Source: an uncultured Stomatobaculum sp. (GTDB lineage: Bacteria > Bacillota > Clostridia > Lachnospirales > Lachnospiraceae). From it: a stretch of DNA of 40,399 nt. The stretch covers positions 1 through 40,399 of the forward strand of contig NZ_CALEYG010000007.1 in assembly GCF_937924975.1 (NCBI RefSeq), in the 5' to 3' direction. The notes under the pieces are model-generated. The model made no database searches. It was not told the origin of the DNA and saw only the letters and a program-made list of their open reading frames with translations. Numbering within the stretch: position 1 is the first letter of the stretch; each line of letters starts with the position of its first letter. A program made the translations under genes and the position numbers. Below are positions 25,609 to 34,523 of this stretch, in pieces.

Positions 25609-28124
25609 TCGTTCACCTGCTCCTTCCTTGCGGAAGACTTGCGCCTTGTCTTTCGTTTTGTCGTAAAGACAAGGCCTGCTTTCTCGCCCTCCGCCACGGT
25701 CGGGCAGGTCACGAGCACCTCATCTCCCGCTTTCACCTGGTCATCCAGCATAGCCTCTGCGAGCTTGTCTTCGAGCTCATTCTGAATGGCTCTTCTGAGC
25801 GGACGTGCGCCGTACTTCGGATCATAGCCTTTTTCAATCAAGAACTCCCGTGCGGTATCGTCAAATGACAGTTTGATTTCCATCTGGTTCTCGCCGCGCT
25901 TTTCAACATTTCTGAGTAAAATATCCACAATCTGCTTCATATTGTCGCGGTCCAACTGATGGAATACGACAATCTCATCGATGCGATTCAAAAATTCCGG
26001 CTTAAAGAGACGGCGAACTTCATCCATTACGCCATCTTTCATGTTCTTATAGTCGGTCTCTTTGTTTTCACGCGCCGCAAATCCCAGGGTCTTTGGCGAA
26101 ACAATGCGAGATGCCCCTGCGTTGCTCGTCATAATCAGAACTGTGTTCTTGAAATCAATCTTTCTGCCCTGTGAATCCGTGATATGACCGTCATCCAGCA
26201 CCTGCAACAAAATATTGAAGACATCAGGATGTGCTTTTTCGATTTCATCGAACAGAATCACCGAGTAGGGATTTCTTCTCACCTTCTCCGAGAGCTGGCC
26301 GCCTTCCTCATAGCCGACGTAGCCGGGCGGCGAACCGACAATTTTCGAGACGGAGTGTTTTTCCATGTATTCACTCATATCAACCCGAATGAGGGCCTGT
26401 TCCGTGCCGAACATAGCTTCCGCCAGCGCCTTGGAGAGTTCGGTCTTACCGACACCGGTCGGGCCGAGGAAAAGGAAGGAACCGATCGGGCGGTGTGGGT
26501 CCTTCAGGCCGACCCGTCCGCGCCGGATAGCGCGGGATACCGCACTCACTGCCTCATCCTGCCCAATGACACGCTCGTGAAGCACAGACTCCAGCTTCTT
26601 CAAGCGCTCATTCTCCTCCTCGGTCAGTTTCTTGACCGGAATTCTGGTCCAGAGTGAGACCACATCGGCAACTTCGTTTTCACCGACCACGAGCTTTTTA
26701 TCTCGTCTCGCCTGAATCCACTCTTCCTTAATCTTGGCGATTTTCTCTTCTTTCTTCTCCTGCTTCTTTTTTAACTGACCGGCACGCTCAAATTCCTCGG
26801 CGCGAACCGCCTCTTCCTTCTGACTTTCGAGTTTGGTGATTTCTTCCGAGAGCTTTTTGATTTCAGCAGGTTCCGCATAATCCGCAAGACGAAGGCGGGA
26901 CGCCGCCTCGTCAATGAGATCGATTGCTTTGTCCGGCAGGAAACGGTCGGAAATATAGCGTGCCGAGAGCTGTACCGCCTCCTTGATTGCCGTATCTGTG
27001 ATGCTGACCTTATGGTGCGCTTCGTAGCGAGGCCGCAACCCTTCCAGAATCCGAACGGATTCATCTTCCGAGGGTTCGTCCACTGTAATCGGCTGGAATC
27101 TGCGCTCCAGAGCGGCATCCTTCTCAATATGTTTTCGGTATTCCTCAATGGTCGTTGCGCCAATCAGCTGCAACTCGCCGCGCGCCAGAGACGGCTTCAG
27201 AATGTTGCTGGCATCCATGGTGCCCTCTGCCGAACCGGCGCCGATGATGGTGTGAATCTCATCGATAAAGAGCAATACGTTTCCGGCCTGCATCACTTCC
27301 TGCAGGACCTTTTTGATGCGCTCTTCGAACTCGCCGCGATACTTGGATCCCGCAATCATCCCCGAGAGATCCAGGGTCACAAGGCGTTTGTCCGCCAAGG
27401 TTTCCGGCACTTCGCCGCTTACAATCAACTGGGCAAGTCCCTCGACAACCGCTGTCTTTCCGACGCCCGGCTCTCCGATCAGGCAGGGGTTGTTCTTCGT
27501 TCTGCGGCTCAGAATCTGCATGACACGTTGCATCTCAGTGCTTCGTCCGATCACCGGATCCAGTTTGCCCTGGCGCGCAAATTCCGTGAGGTCGCGCGAA
27601 TACTGATCCAAGGTCGGTGTCGGCTGTGCGGATCCGCTCACGACGCCGCTGCCCTGTGTTTGCTGCGGCATATCTTCCGGCGCGTGTTTCTCACCCATGG
27701 CATGCATCAAATCCACATAGAGTTTCTGAATGTTGACCCCCATCGTATAGAGCAATTTGCTCGCAACACAATTCTTCTCTTTCAAAATAGCGAGGAGAAT
27801 GTGCTCGGTGCCGACCTGCGGTGCCTGGAAGCGCTCTGCGGCCGCCTTGCTGTATTCCAGCACTCGGCGCGACATCGGCGTATATTTCGGCTCTTCCGCA
27901 AGTTTGACGCGCTCCACAGAGGCGAGCATCTTATCCATCAGTTTGAGAACGCGCTTTTCTGTCGCCTCATTTGCGATCAATACCTGTCCTGCAACACCGC
28001 TTCCCTGGCGAACCAGGCCGAGAAGCAAATGCTCGGTTCCGATGTAGCTGTTGTGCAGTTCCTCAGCTGCGCGGTGCGCATACTCCAACGCTTCCTGCGC
28101 CTGTTCGGAAAAATAATCTGCCAT
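25605..28124 (-). CDS. clpC: ATP-dependent Clp protease ATPase subunit ClpC
   Basis: This 839-residue AAA+ unfoldase feeds substrates, including arginine-phosphorylated proteins, to ClpP. Two Clp N-terminal repeats (1-145, each with TEHLLLG or TEHILLA) precede the first AAA module with Walker A GEPGVGKT at 217-224. A UVR motif in the middle domain (AVRAEEFERAGQLKKKQEKK) marks it as ClpC. The second AAA module has GPTGVGKTE and the D2 small domain closes the protein. The start has an AGGAG site. It follows mcsB by 33 bases in an operon. Confidence 0.97.
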   Translation of the reverse strand: MADYFSEQAQEALEYAHRAAEELHNSYIGTEHLLLGLVRQGSGVAGQVLIANEATEKRVLKLMDKMLASVERVKLAEEPKYTPMSRRVLEYSKAAAERFQAPQVGTEHILLAILKEKNCVASKLLYTMGVNIQKLYVDLMHAMGEKHAPEDMPQQTQGSGVVSGSAQPTPTLDQYSRDLTEFARQGKLDPVIGRSTEMQRVMQILSRRTKNNPCLIGEPGVGKTAVVEGLAQLIVSGEVPETLADKRLVTLDLSGMIAGSKYRGEFEERIKKVLQEVMQAGNVLLFIDEIHTIIGAGSAEGTMDASNILKPSLARGELQLIGATTIEEYRKHIEKDAALERRFQPITVDEPSEDESVRILEGLRPRYEAHHKVSITDTAIKEAVQLSARYISDRFLPDKAIDLIDEAASRLRLADYAEPAEIKKLSEEITKLESQKEEAVRAEEFERAGQLKKKQEKKEEKIAKIKEEWIQARRDKKLVVGENEVADVVSLWTRIPVKKLTEEENERLKKLESVLHERVIGQDEAVSAVSRAIRRGRVGLKDPHRPIGSFLFLGPTGVGKTELSKALAEAMFGTEQALIRVDMSEYMEKHSVSKIVGSPPGYVGYEEGGQLSEKVRRNPYSVILFDEIEKAHPDVFNILLQVLDDGHITDSQGRKIDFKNTVLIMTSNAGASRIVSPKTLGFAARENKETDYKNMKDGVMDEVRRLFKPEFLNRIDEIVVFHQLDRDNMKQIVDILLRNVEKRGENQMEIKLSFDDTAREFLIEKGYDPKYGARPLRRAIQNELEDKLAEAMLDDQVKAGDEVLVTCPTVAEGEKAGLVFTTKRKTRRKSSARKEQVND

Positions 28125-28157
28125 AAAAACTCCTTCCTGTTGCCTGTTTGCGCAGTC

Positions 28158-29201
28158 TCAACGCTCGAGCAACTCGGGTAATACTCTTCTCAAATAATTT
28201 GCACGGAGCACATCAATCTGTTCGCGGTCAACCGGTCCCTTTTCCGCCGCAATCAGATTGGAAGGCTGCACTCCCAGATACAGCGAGTAAATGCTGATAT
28301 CCTGTTCGGTTTTTGCCAAGCCGTCGGTGATTCCTGCCATCACGGCAGAGAGATTGTGCAGTGCCTCCCGGATGGTGACGCGTCTCGCATATTTCAGAAA
28401 ACCGTAGGCGCGGAACATACTGTCGACGCGTGCAAGTCTGTGCCTTTCTATCGAATGGACTCTAATCTTCTCTTCTTCATTGTTTAGGCGCATTGCCGTT
28501 TTCTGAACGAGCGCCATAATTTCTTCTTCCGATACGCCGAGTGTCCGCGCATTGCTGAGGTCAAAAAGATCGCCGTGATTTTCTTTTCCGTCTCCGTAGA
28601 CGCCGCGGATGTTGATGCCAATCTGTCCCATTGACTCAAGAACCTTGGAAAACTGCTTACTCTGGGATAGCATCGGCAAATGCAACACAATATTGGCGCG
28701 CATTCCGGTTCCGACATTGGTCGGAAAAGAGGTTAAATACCCATAATGCGGGTCAAAAGCATACTCAAACTGACGATTCATATAGTCGTCCAGTCGGTCG
28801 ATGTTCTCATAGAGTTCTTTCATGTGAAGGTTCGGACTCATGAGTTGCAGACGAATGTGATCGTCACCGTTCAAAACCAGAGATAAACTCTCGCTCTCCG
28901 ATAAAAACAGTGCAACCGGCGCTTTTCGTTCCAGTATACTTGCGCTTAAAACACGGCGCTCCCGCATCGCCATACGACGTATCTCGGAGATTTCTGTCAG
29001 AAGGCAGTCATTCACATTTTCATGCTGCTGCATTGCAAGTTCCTGCAGTGCATCTCGCATGCGCTGTACCATCTCATTTGCTTCCTCATTGCGAAGACGA
29101 CGCGGAAAATGATACTCGGCCCAGTTGCGTGCAAGTCGGATACGGTTTGAAACAAAGTACTTTCCGGACTCCATCCGGACCTGCTCATACCATTTAAGCA
29201 T
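28158..29201 (-). CDS. mcsB: Protein-arginine kinase McsB
   Basis: This 347-residue guanidino-kinase-fold enzyme phosphorylates arginines in misfolded proteins and in repressors, tagging them for ClpC-ClpP. Phosphagen-kinase signatures are visible: SNRIRLARN near residue 18, FLSESESLSLVLNGDDHIR-type substrate loop, GTGMRANIVLHLP for the nucleotide site, and GINIRGVYGDG. The ATG at 29201 was chosen because AGGAGG precedes it and because it overlaps the mcsA stop by 8 bases; an in-frame start 81 bases upstream lies inside mcsA. Activator McsA is encoded immediately upstream. Confidence 0.95.
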   Translation of the reverse strand: MLKWYEQVRMESGKYFVSNRIRLARNWAEYHFPRRLRNEEANEMVQRMRDALQELAMQQHENVNDCLLTEISEIRRMAMRERRVLSASILERKAPVALFLSESESLSLVLNGDDHIRLQLMSPNLHMKELYENIDRLDDYMNRQFEYAFDPHYGYLTSFPTNVGTGMRANIVLHLPMLSQSKQFSKVLESMGQIGINIRGVYGDGKENHGDLFDLSNARTLGVSEEEIMALVQKTAMRLNNEEEKIRVHSIERHRLARVDSMFRAYGFLKYARRVTIREALHNLSAVMAGITDGLAKTEQDISIYSLYLGVQPSNLIAAEKGPVDREQIDVLRANYLRRVLPELLER

Positions 29202-29796
29202 CCGTGTCCTCCTTTTCCAGAAGCCGAATCTGATCCCGGATTTCCGCGGCCTTTGTATAATCTTCCGCCCGGATAGCCGCATTCAGCTTGACGCGCAATC
29301 CGCGGATTTGAATGCGGCGCTCTACTTCCGGTGAAGTGACCGGAGAGACGGAAGCCTCCTTTTCACTGCCTTCGTTGACCGCCATATCCTGCGCCTCCGC
29401 GGTCGGGCGTATGCGCAAGCCGTATTTGGGATGCTTGCCCTTGTGTATGTCAGATCCCTGTAACTGCTTGATATTATCCCGCATGAGCACATCAAAAACC
29501 TCGTAGCAGGTCGGACAGCCGAAGCGAGAATCTCTCACAAAATCGGAATAGCGGGTCTTACAATCCGGGCAGACCACTCTGTCATAGTCTGTTTTCCGCT
29601 CTTCGCTCTGCCCCGTGAAAATAGCAGACAGCATAACGCCCAATGACAAAGTATCATCGGAATCGCCAAAATCTCCGCCGATATTCATCTTCCGCGCACA
29701 GGACTCACAGAGATGAAGCTCTGTTCTTTCTCCATTCATCCCGAATTCCCGGTACAGAATGGTCGCCTCTCTCTTCTTGCAACGCTCACATAACAT
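29194..29796 (-). CDS. mcsA: McsB activator McsA (zinc-binding, UVR domain)
   Basis: The 200-residue protein has four CxxC pairs expected for McsA: CERC (3-6), CESC (about 30-33), CPDC and CPTC near the middle. A UVR motif (LRVKLNAAIRAEDYTKAAEIRDQIRLLE, in the last 40 residues) completes the family pattern. McsA binds and activates McsB. A GGAGGAG site precedes the ATG at 29796, three bases after the stop of the GntR-family gene, so the two are co-transcribed. Confidence 0.94.
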   Translation of the reverse strand: MLCERCKKREATILYREFGMNGERTELHLCESCARKMNIGGDFGDSDDTLSLGVMLSAIFTGQSEERKTDYDRVVCPDCKTRYSDFVRDSRFGCPTCYEVFDVLMRDNIKQLQGSDIHKGKHPKYGLRIRPTAEAQDMAVNEGSEKEASVSPVTSPEVERRIQIRGLRVKLNAAIRAEDYTKAAEIRDQIRLLEKEDTDA

Positions 29797-29799
29797 GAC

Positions 29800-30186
29800 T
29801 CACTCCTCCGCTTCACACTTACTGAAAGCGTCGTACAAACCGTCTACCAGTTGGTGGGCCTCACTGCGGCTCACACCGTTACAAATACCGCGCGCCAGGC
29901 ATACGGAAAGTTCCCGTTTCATCTCCTCAATCACACGCAGTTTGTCCACATCGATGGAGATGACGGCACCTCTCCGCCGATCCAGTTTGATGAAGCCCTC
30001 TTGGCGCAAAATCGTATACGCTTTGTTGACGGTATGCATGTTGATGCCGACCAAATCTGCCATCTGACGCACGGAGGGGAGGGAATCTCCTTCGCGGAAC
30101 TGCTCCATCGCGATGCCAAGAATAATCTGGTTGATCAGCTGGATATAAAAAGCTTCATCGCTGTTAAAATCAATACATAATTTCAT
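29800..30186 (-). CDS. GntR-family (YtrA-type) regulator at the ctsR position
   Basis: This 128-residue protein has an N-terminal winged helix-turn-helix of the GntR family (PSVRQMADLVGINMHTVNKA, then FIKLDRRRGAVI as the wing) and only a short helical C-terminal region, as in the YtrA subgroup. It shows no similarity that I can see to CtsR, the usual first gene of this operon. The ATG at 30186 was chosen over a GTG six bases upstream by its spacing from GAGAGGTG. An inverted repeat overlaps the operon promoter and suggests autoregulation. The effector, if any, is unknown. Confidence 0.88.
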   Translation of the reverse strand: MKLCIDFNSDEAFYIQLINQIILGIAMEQFREGDSLPSVRQMADLVGINMHTVNKAYTILRQEGFIKLDRRRGAVISIDVDKLRVIEEMKRELSVCLARGICNGVSRSEAHQLVDGLYDAFSKCEAEE

Positions 30187-30207
30187 ATCCACACCTCTCT
30201 GCTCAAA

Positions 30208-30247
30208 CTGTTACACTGATTATATAACAGCATTCCGATGCCGTCAA
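30208..30247 (-). promoter_or_regulatory. Promoter and overlapping inverted repeat of the gntR-mcsAB-clpC-radA operon
   Basis: TTGACG (30242-30247) and TATAAT (30219-30224) are 17 bases apart. The inverted repeat CTGTTA-11 bases-TAACAG (30208-30230) covers the -10 element, a typical repressor site and a likely operator for the GntR-family protein encoded directly downstream. No CtsR-type tandem heptads are seen here. Confidence 0.75.
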
Positions 30248-30264
30248 TCGGAACCATGCCGAGA

Positions 30265-30290
30265 AAAAGAGCGGTGCAAGCTGCTCTTTT
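30265..30290 (-). terminator. Terminator of the cohesin/cadherin-domain gene
   Basis: Eight-base arms AAAAGAGC (30265-30272) and GCTCTTTT (30283-30290) with a 10-base loop. On the minus strand the stem ends in a T run. It lies 27 bases past the stop at 30318. Confidence 0.75.
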
Positions 30291-30317
30291 GCAACCTGCC
30301 CGCCCTTCGTCGAGAGA

Positions 30318-32150
30318 TTAGAGATCGATATCCTCAAACACTTCATCTCCGGCTGTGTTCTTTTTCCCGTTGACCGCCTGTGCCTGCGCTGTGATAGCAT
30401 CTGCCGTATTTCTCGCTTCTTCCAGCGTCTCTCTCACATGTTCGCTCATATCAAGCTGAGACAACACCCGCGTAGCACCGAGATCGTCCGCCGCAGAATC
30501 GGCAGCCGTATCTTCCGGCGGAACCACTGCGACCTGATCATCTGCCAGCACAATTTCTTCCGGTTGCTGCGGAGAAGGCTCCTCGGCTTCCGTTACCTGT
30601 TCCGCTGCGCCTGCGAGTACCTCTTCCGTATGGCTCTCGACTTCTTCGGAAGTTGTCTTCCGCAGGGCTTCCTGTTCCTGACGCTGCAGCAATTCTTCTG
30701 CCTCGCGCGCAGCCTTTCGCTCGGCTCTCCGCCGCTCTCGCTCGGCAAGTTCCGGCGACTTTCGACGTGCACCGCGAAGAAACGCATAGATAGCCGCCCC
30801 GATTGCGAGTACCAGCGCACAGGTGAGTCCTACGATCTTACGGTGCGAAACCTTGTACTGCGCCCGCAGCTGCTCCGCAGTACTCTGTCCCGCACCGTCG
30901 CCCGGAAAATAGCGCTGTAATGTTTTCTCCTGCAAGTCGAAGCGATAAAATCCCTTCTCCCCTTTACTGTTCATGCCGTAAAACACGCAATAATTCTGTC
31001 CCTGATCCTTCTGACCGATGTAGCCGTCAACGGTTTTTCCGTTCAGTGTGACTTGTTTGACCAGAAGCCCCTCCGGAACCGCAACGCCCTCCGACAGCGG
31101 AACAACCGACACTGCTTTGGCTGTCGCGCCGACTTGTACATAAGGTGACCAGGTTCTGCTCGTGTCATCATAAAAATAAAGATTTCCGCTTCCGCCGTCT
31201 GCGAGCAGATAAATGAGATGCAGATGCTCGTCCGGTCCTTTGCCTGCCTGCACCGTCCGATCTCCGTAGATAAAGCTCTCACTTTCATAGCCCGCCGGAA
31301 GCAAAGCCTGATCAAAGCTGTCTGCAATGGTATAACTTGTTGTTCCGATGGTCACATGTGTGCTGTCTTCAATCGGCGCTGTTTCCGGTGTTGTACCCTG
31401 CTGTTTGGTCACAACAATCGTATAGGTACCAAGCGCACTGTTATCGCTGCCGAGCACATTGACCTCAATCTTGTTTTCGCCGAGCTTTAAGTTCTCGTTT
31501 CCGGTCACATTGACCTTCGTTCCCTCTGCAGCCGGCACCGCATTGACCGCAATGCGTGTGACTTCTTCTCCGACTACCGCGGTGTAAGTCGTATTGCCTG
31601 CACTGAATGCCGGCGTCAAAGTGCCCGGATTCAGACTCAGATTGCTGAGCGGTCCGGTTGCTTCCGTCGGCGCCGCCGCGGTTTCGGCCGCACTGCTTCC
31701 CGCCGCCGCATCGGCCGCGGCAATGGTGATTGCCGCGCTCCCCTGATGCGCGATGGTTGCCTCTTGGCTGCTGTCCGCCAACTTGGCACTTTTCACCTGT
31801 ACCGCTGCCGAACCGTCCTTTAACGCTTTAAACCGAAGGCTGTAGTAGACGTCGGACTGCCCCTCAGTGCCGCTGTTCTTGACCGTTAGCTCACCGCCGC
31901 TGCCGCTTGCACTGTCTCCGCTGACAAACTCCATCTTTTCGCTGTCATAGCTGAGAACAATGTCCGTATTGGAAATCGCACTGTCACCCTGCACATGCAT
32001 GGAGACAGTAAATTCTTCGCCAACCTTGGCGCTCGGGTCAGAAAACTGAATGTTTGCGCTCAGGGCAAAGGCGCTCAGTTGTAACATTGCGCTGAACAGC
32101 GCGGCCGTTGTGCCACAAAGAACTCCCCGTGTCACGCTTCTTCGCTTCAT
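30318..32150 (-). CDS. Membrane-anchored protein with cohesin-like and cadherin-like domains
   Basis: The 610-residue protein has a signal peptide (1-32), a cohesin-like beta domain (about 33-145, IQFSDPSAKVGEEFTVSMHV then TDIVLSYDSEKMEF), an Ala/Thr linker, and a cadherin-like beta-sandwich repeat (about 168-250, LSNLSLNPGTLTPAFS through GTYTIVVTK). A further extracellular region of unknown fold (265-425) follows, then one membrane segment (439-459), a basic stop-transfer and a cytoplasmic coiled-coil tail rich in Glu/Arg and then acidic (460-610). It may display binding domains outside while its long tail contacts cytoplasmic partners. The function is not recognised. The start was placed at the signal peptide; the ribosome site is modest. 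Confidence 0.8.
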   Translation of the reverse strand: MKRRSVTRGVLCGTTAALFSAMLQLSAFALSANIQFSDPSAKVGEEFTVSMHVQGDSAISNTDIVLSYDSEKMEFVSGDSASGSGGELTVKNSGTEGQSDVYYSLRFKALKDGSAAVQVKSAKLADSSQEATIAHQGSAAITIAAADAAAGSSAAETAAAPTEATGPLSNLSLNPGTLTPAFSAGNTTYTAVVGEEVTRIAVNAVPAAEGTKVNVTGNENLKLGENKIEVNVLGSDNSALGTYTIVVTKQQGTTPETAPIEDSTHVTIGTTSYTIADSFDQALLPAGYESESFIYGDRTVQAGKGPDEHLHLIYLLADGGSGNLYFYDDTSRTWSPYVQVGATAKAVSVVPLSEGVAVPEGLLVKQVTLNGKTVDGYIGQKDQGQNYCVFYGMNSKGEKGFYRFDLQEKTLQRYFPGDGAGQSTAEQLRAQYKVSHRKIVGLTCALVLAIGAAIYAFLRGARRKSPELAERERRRAERKAAREAEELLQRQEQEALRKTTSEEVESHTEEVLAGAAEQVTEAEEPSPQQPEEIVLADDQVAVVPPEDTAADSAADDLGATRVLSQLDMSEHVRETLEEARNTADAITAQAQAVNGKKNTAGDEVFEDIDL

Positions 32151-32202
32151 TCTGTGCTTGCCTCTCTTTCCGTCCCGCTCACCGGGAAATATAATCTGTA
32201 TT

Positions 32203-32232
32203 ATTCTAGCACAAGCTACTGATTTTATACAA
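32203..32232 (-). promoter_or_regulatory. Promoter of the cohesin/cadherin-domain gene
   Basis: TTGTAT (32227-32232) and TAGAAT (32203-32208) are 18 bases apart, and TGC before the -10 gives an extended element. A direct repeat TAGCTTGT occurs twice in this region (around 32209-32216 and 32231-32238), possibly a regulator site. Confidence 0.55.
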
Positions 32233-32565
32233 GCTACCCCTGCATGTCCGCTCAATATTTCTGTAGGGTTCCCATACATGGGTTACGTTCCTCATCTTCC
32301 CGTATTTCATACAAGGCCCGCCACAAGAAGGGCAGATAACATGCTACCTGAAGTTTTCCTCCAATGATACTTTTTCAAGGAAAATGTACGCAGAGAAAAG
32401 CCTTGTATATCAAGGGTTTGAAGCACTTTTCACCAACTTTTTTGTCCTATCACTCAAGGATGACGAACGGAAAAACTTGCTGTGTCACGGAAACAGCGAT
32501 TCAGTATCATGTGAATCGCCTATACATCTATCAGCAGAAAATTGTTACAAACGACTCATCCCAAA
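32233..32565. other. Gene-free intergenic stretch with an inverted repeat
   Basis: Beyond the promoter just described I find no gene here. The only clear structure is a perfect 8-base inverted repeat GCGATTCA/TGAATCGC (32496-32503 and 32512-32519) separated by 8 bases. It could be an operator, a small RNA element or chance. Base composition is more AT-rich than the genes around it. Confidence 0.5.
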
Positions 32566-32605
32566 ATACCCGGAAGCATCTGTTTTTACAGATGCTTCCG
32601 GGTAT
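32566..32605 (-). terminator. Terminator of the glucosaminidase-domain gene
   Basis: Perfect 18-base arms (32566-32583 and 32588-32605) around a 4-base loop form a very stable stem. The minus-strand T tract is short (TTTTGGG), so it may work partly as a transcript-stabilising hairpin. It starts 10 bases past the stop. Confidence 0.85.
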
Positions 32606-32615
32606 AAGAGTTCGA

Positions 32616-34487
32616 TTAATTCGGCAGTGCCGCAGCACTCTCCGGCATGTCCGTATAGACCGGAATCCGAAAGGTGTGCTTTTTCTGCTTGAGTGCTTCC
32701 GTATAAGCTTCTCCGAGCTTTCTTCCTTCCTCCGCTGCCGCCTGCACATTGGTCATATACTGGTGCTCGTAACGCCCTTTTGCCGTGACATTAAATTTCT
32801 TCAGATAGAACGTATCCTGACCGCTCTTCAGATAATTGTCACCGTAATATTTCGCACCGCCGATGATGGCCTTTTCCGGCGTATCCCAAGGTTTCCCGTA
32901 GGTCGCATCCACCTGACTTGCCCACCAGAGGCCGCGCTCGGTCGGCGTCTTATCTCCGTCTTGGAAGGCCTGCGCATTAAAGTAATTATAGAATCCCGGG
33001 AATTTCGGGTTCTTTCCGCTGATCAGACCGCTGCCGCCGGTTCTTCCCTGTTCCTGAATCAGCATTGCCGTCAGGACATACGGATTCACACCCGAACTGC
33101 TTGCAGCCGTCATAATCGTTGTGATGTAATCCACGCCGCTCGGATTCGATCCGCTGCCATCGCCGGACAGGGTTCCGCTGTTGCGGTTGTCCGTCTTACC
33201 TGTATTGGCGGTAGCACCGGTTGCGCTACGGCGGATGACCGCCTGCACATCGCCCTCGAACTGCTGATTTTCGTCCCCATCTTCCAAGAGCTGATAAGGC
33301 GCAACATCTTCCACGGCCGCAGGTGCTTCGTCTGTACTCTCGCCGGGAGCTGCGACTTCTGCGGCTTCAAATGCATCCTCCGTTTCTGCGGCGCCCGGCT
33401 TCTCGGCAGACAGGTCGACTTCCGTTGTCTCTCCGGTCACCGCGGACTCCGCTTCCGCTGCTGTCTCTGCTTCTGTTGCGCCATCTGTCTCTGTGGCGTC
33501 GGCTTGAAGCTCTGTGCTATCTGTAGCTTCCGCTGCTGCAGTTACAGACTGCTCCTCCGTAGATTCTTCGTCGGCCGAAGCAGTGTCTTCCGGTTTGACC
33601 AGCTTGTCATGCGGCGCTCCCGCAAGAATACCGATGGCCTTCTCTTTTTTGGCACTCCCTGTTTCGCCGCGTGTCACGGTAGCCGGTTGTGTGGCATTCT
33701 CTTTTGCTTTGCGCTGTTGTTCTTCCGCCGAAAGCGGTGCCGCCCCGACCTCTGCTTTTTTGCTGTCTCTCGGTGTGCCGGGTGCGGTCCAAGTCACAGC
33801 GCTCGGACTCTTCCCTTTCGCACTTGCAACCTGTGTGCTTCCGCCGCCGGAAGCTGTCGTCCCTGTGTTATTTCCGGAATCGGAAGCAGCTATATTGGCC
33901 GCCTTGGTTACACTGCTGTCAGTCGACTGCGCAGGCAACAAGCCGGTGCCGCCGCTACCGCTTAAAAAGGTGTTAGCCGCGAGCATACGAACACCCTCTT
34001 CATTCTGGCTATCCGGTTCATACCCCTGGGTTTGAAACTGAAAAATATAGCGACTGTCCAGAAAGTTTCTGGGATCCATGTAATAGCTGATGATATTTGA
34101 GTTTGCAGCAACCCAGGCACTTGTATCAAATCCCTTCCAGCTATTGGTCGCCGCATTATAAGCCACACTGTCTCTCGACTTCCAGCTGTCTTTGCTTGTT
34201 GTATGTACCAGGTTTCTACCTATCTTGCTCTCTTCCCGCACAACTTCTTGCCAGCTGAGCCCTGTCTTCTGTGCTTTAAATACCCAGTTTGGGTATTTTG
34301 CGTGAAGTTCTCTCAGTTTATCTTTGTAGGACTCCGGAAACCCTTCCGCCGCAAGCTGTTGCTCAAATTGTGCATCGCTCTTCTGTGCCGCAAAACACTG
34401 TGACGCCTGTATGGGTAAAAACGGCGTCAAAAGACTCAAAATCAAAATCCCGGCTTGCGCGATTCGCCTTGCTCTCTTTCCCTTCAC
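32616..34487 (-). CDS. Secreted glucosaminidase-type hydrolase split by a long low-complexity insert
   Basis: The 623-residue protein has a signal peptide (about 1-34). Residues 40-177 match the N-terminal half of clostridial endo-beta-N-acetylglucosaminidases (ELHAKYPNWVFKAQKTGL, GRNLVHTTS, YYMDPRNFLDSRYIFQFQ). The second half resumes at about 452 (YITTIMTAASSSGVNPYVL, then IQEQGRTGGSGLISG and FYNYFNAQAF), with E479 as likely catalytic Glu. Between them lies an insert of about 270 residues rich in Ala, Glu, Thr and Ser (178-451). The enzyme is expected to cut the glycan strand of peptidoglycan in cell separation. The start is GTG at 34487; GAGG is 11 bases upstream. The gene follows oadA with a terminator between. 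Confidence 0.86.
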   Translation of the reverse strand: MKGKRARRIAQAGILILSLLTPFLPIQASQCFAAQKSDAQFEQQLAAEGFPESYKDKLRELHAKYPNWVFKAQKTGLSWQEVVREESKIGRNLVHTTSKDSWKSRDSVAYNAATNSWKGFDTSAWVAANSNIISYYMDPRNFLDSRYIFQFQTQGYEPDSQNEEGVRMLAANTFLSGSGGTGLLPAQSTDSSVTKAANIAASDSGNNTGTTASGGGSTQVASAKGKSPSAVTWTAPGTPRDSKKAEVGAAPLSAEEQQRKAKENATQPATVTRGETGSAKKEKAIGILAGAPHDKLVKPEDTASADEESTEEQSVTAAAEATDSTELQADATETDGATEAETAAEAESAVTGETTEVDLSAEKPGAAETEDAFEAAEVAAPGESTDEAPAAVEDVAPYQLLEDGDENQQFEGDVQAVIRRSATGATANTGKTDNRNSGTLSGDGSGSNPSGVDYITTIMTAASSSGVNPYVLTAMLIQEQGRTGGSGLISGKNPKFPGFYNYFNAQAFQDGDKTPTERGLWWASQVDATYGKPWDTPEKAIIGGAKYYGDNYLKSGQDTFYLKKFNVTAKGRYEHQYMTNVQAAAEEGRKLGEAYTEALKQKKHTFRIPVYTDMPESAAALPN

Positions 34488-34523
34488 TGCGCTTCATTCC
34501 TCTCTCTCATTCCCCGAGAAATA

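Noticed and set aside
32364..33965. A 533-codon plus-strand open frame.
   Set aside because: It is opposite the low-complexity insert of the glucosaminidase gene, Cys/Arg-rich, and crosses the strong terminator stem.
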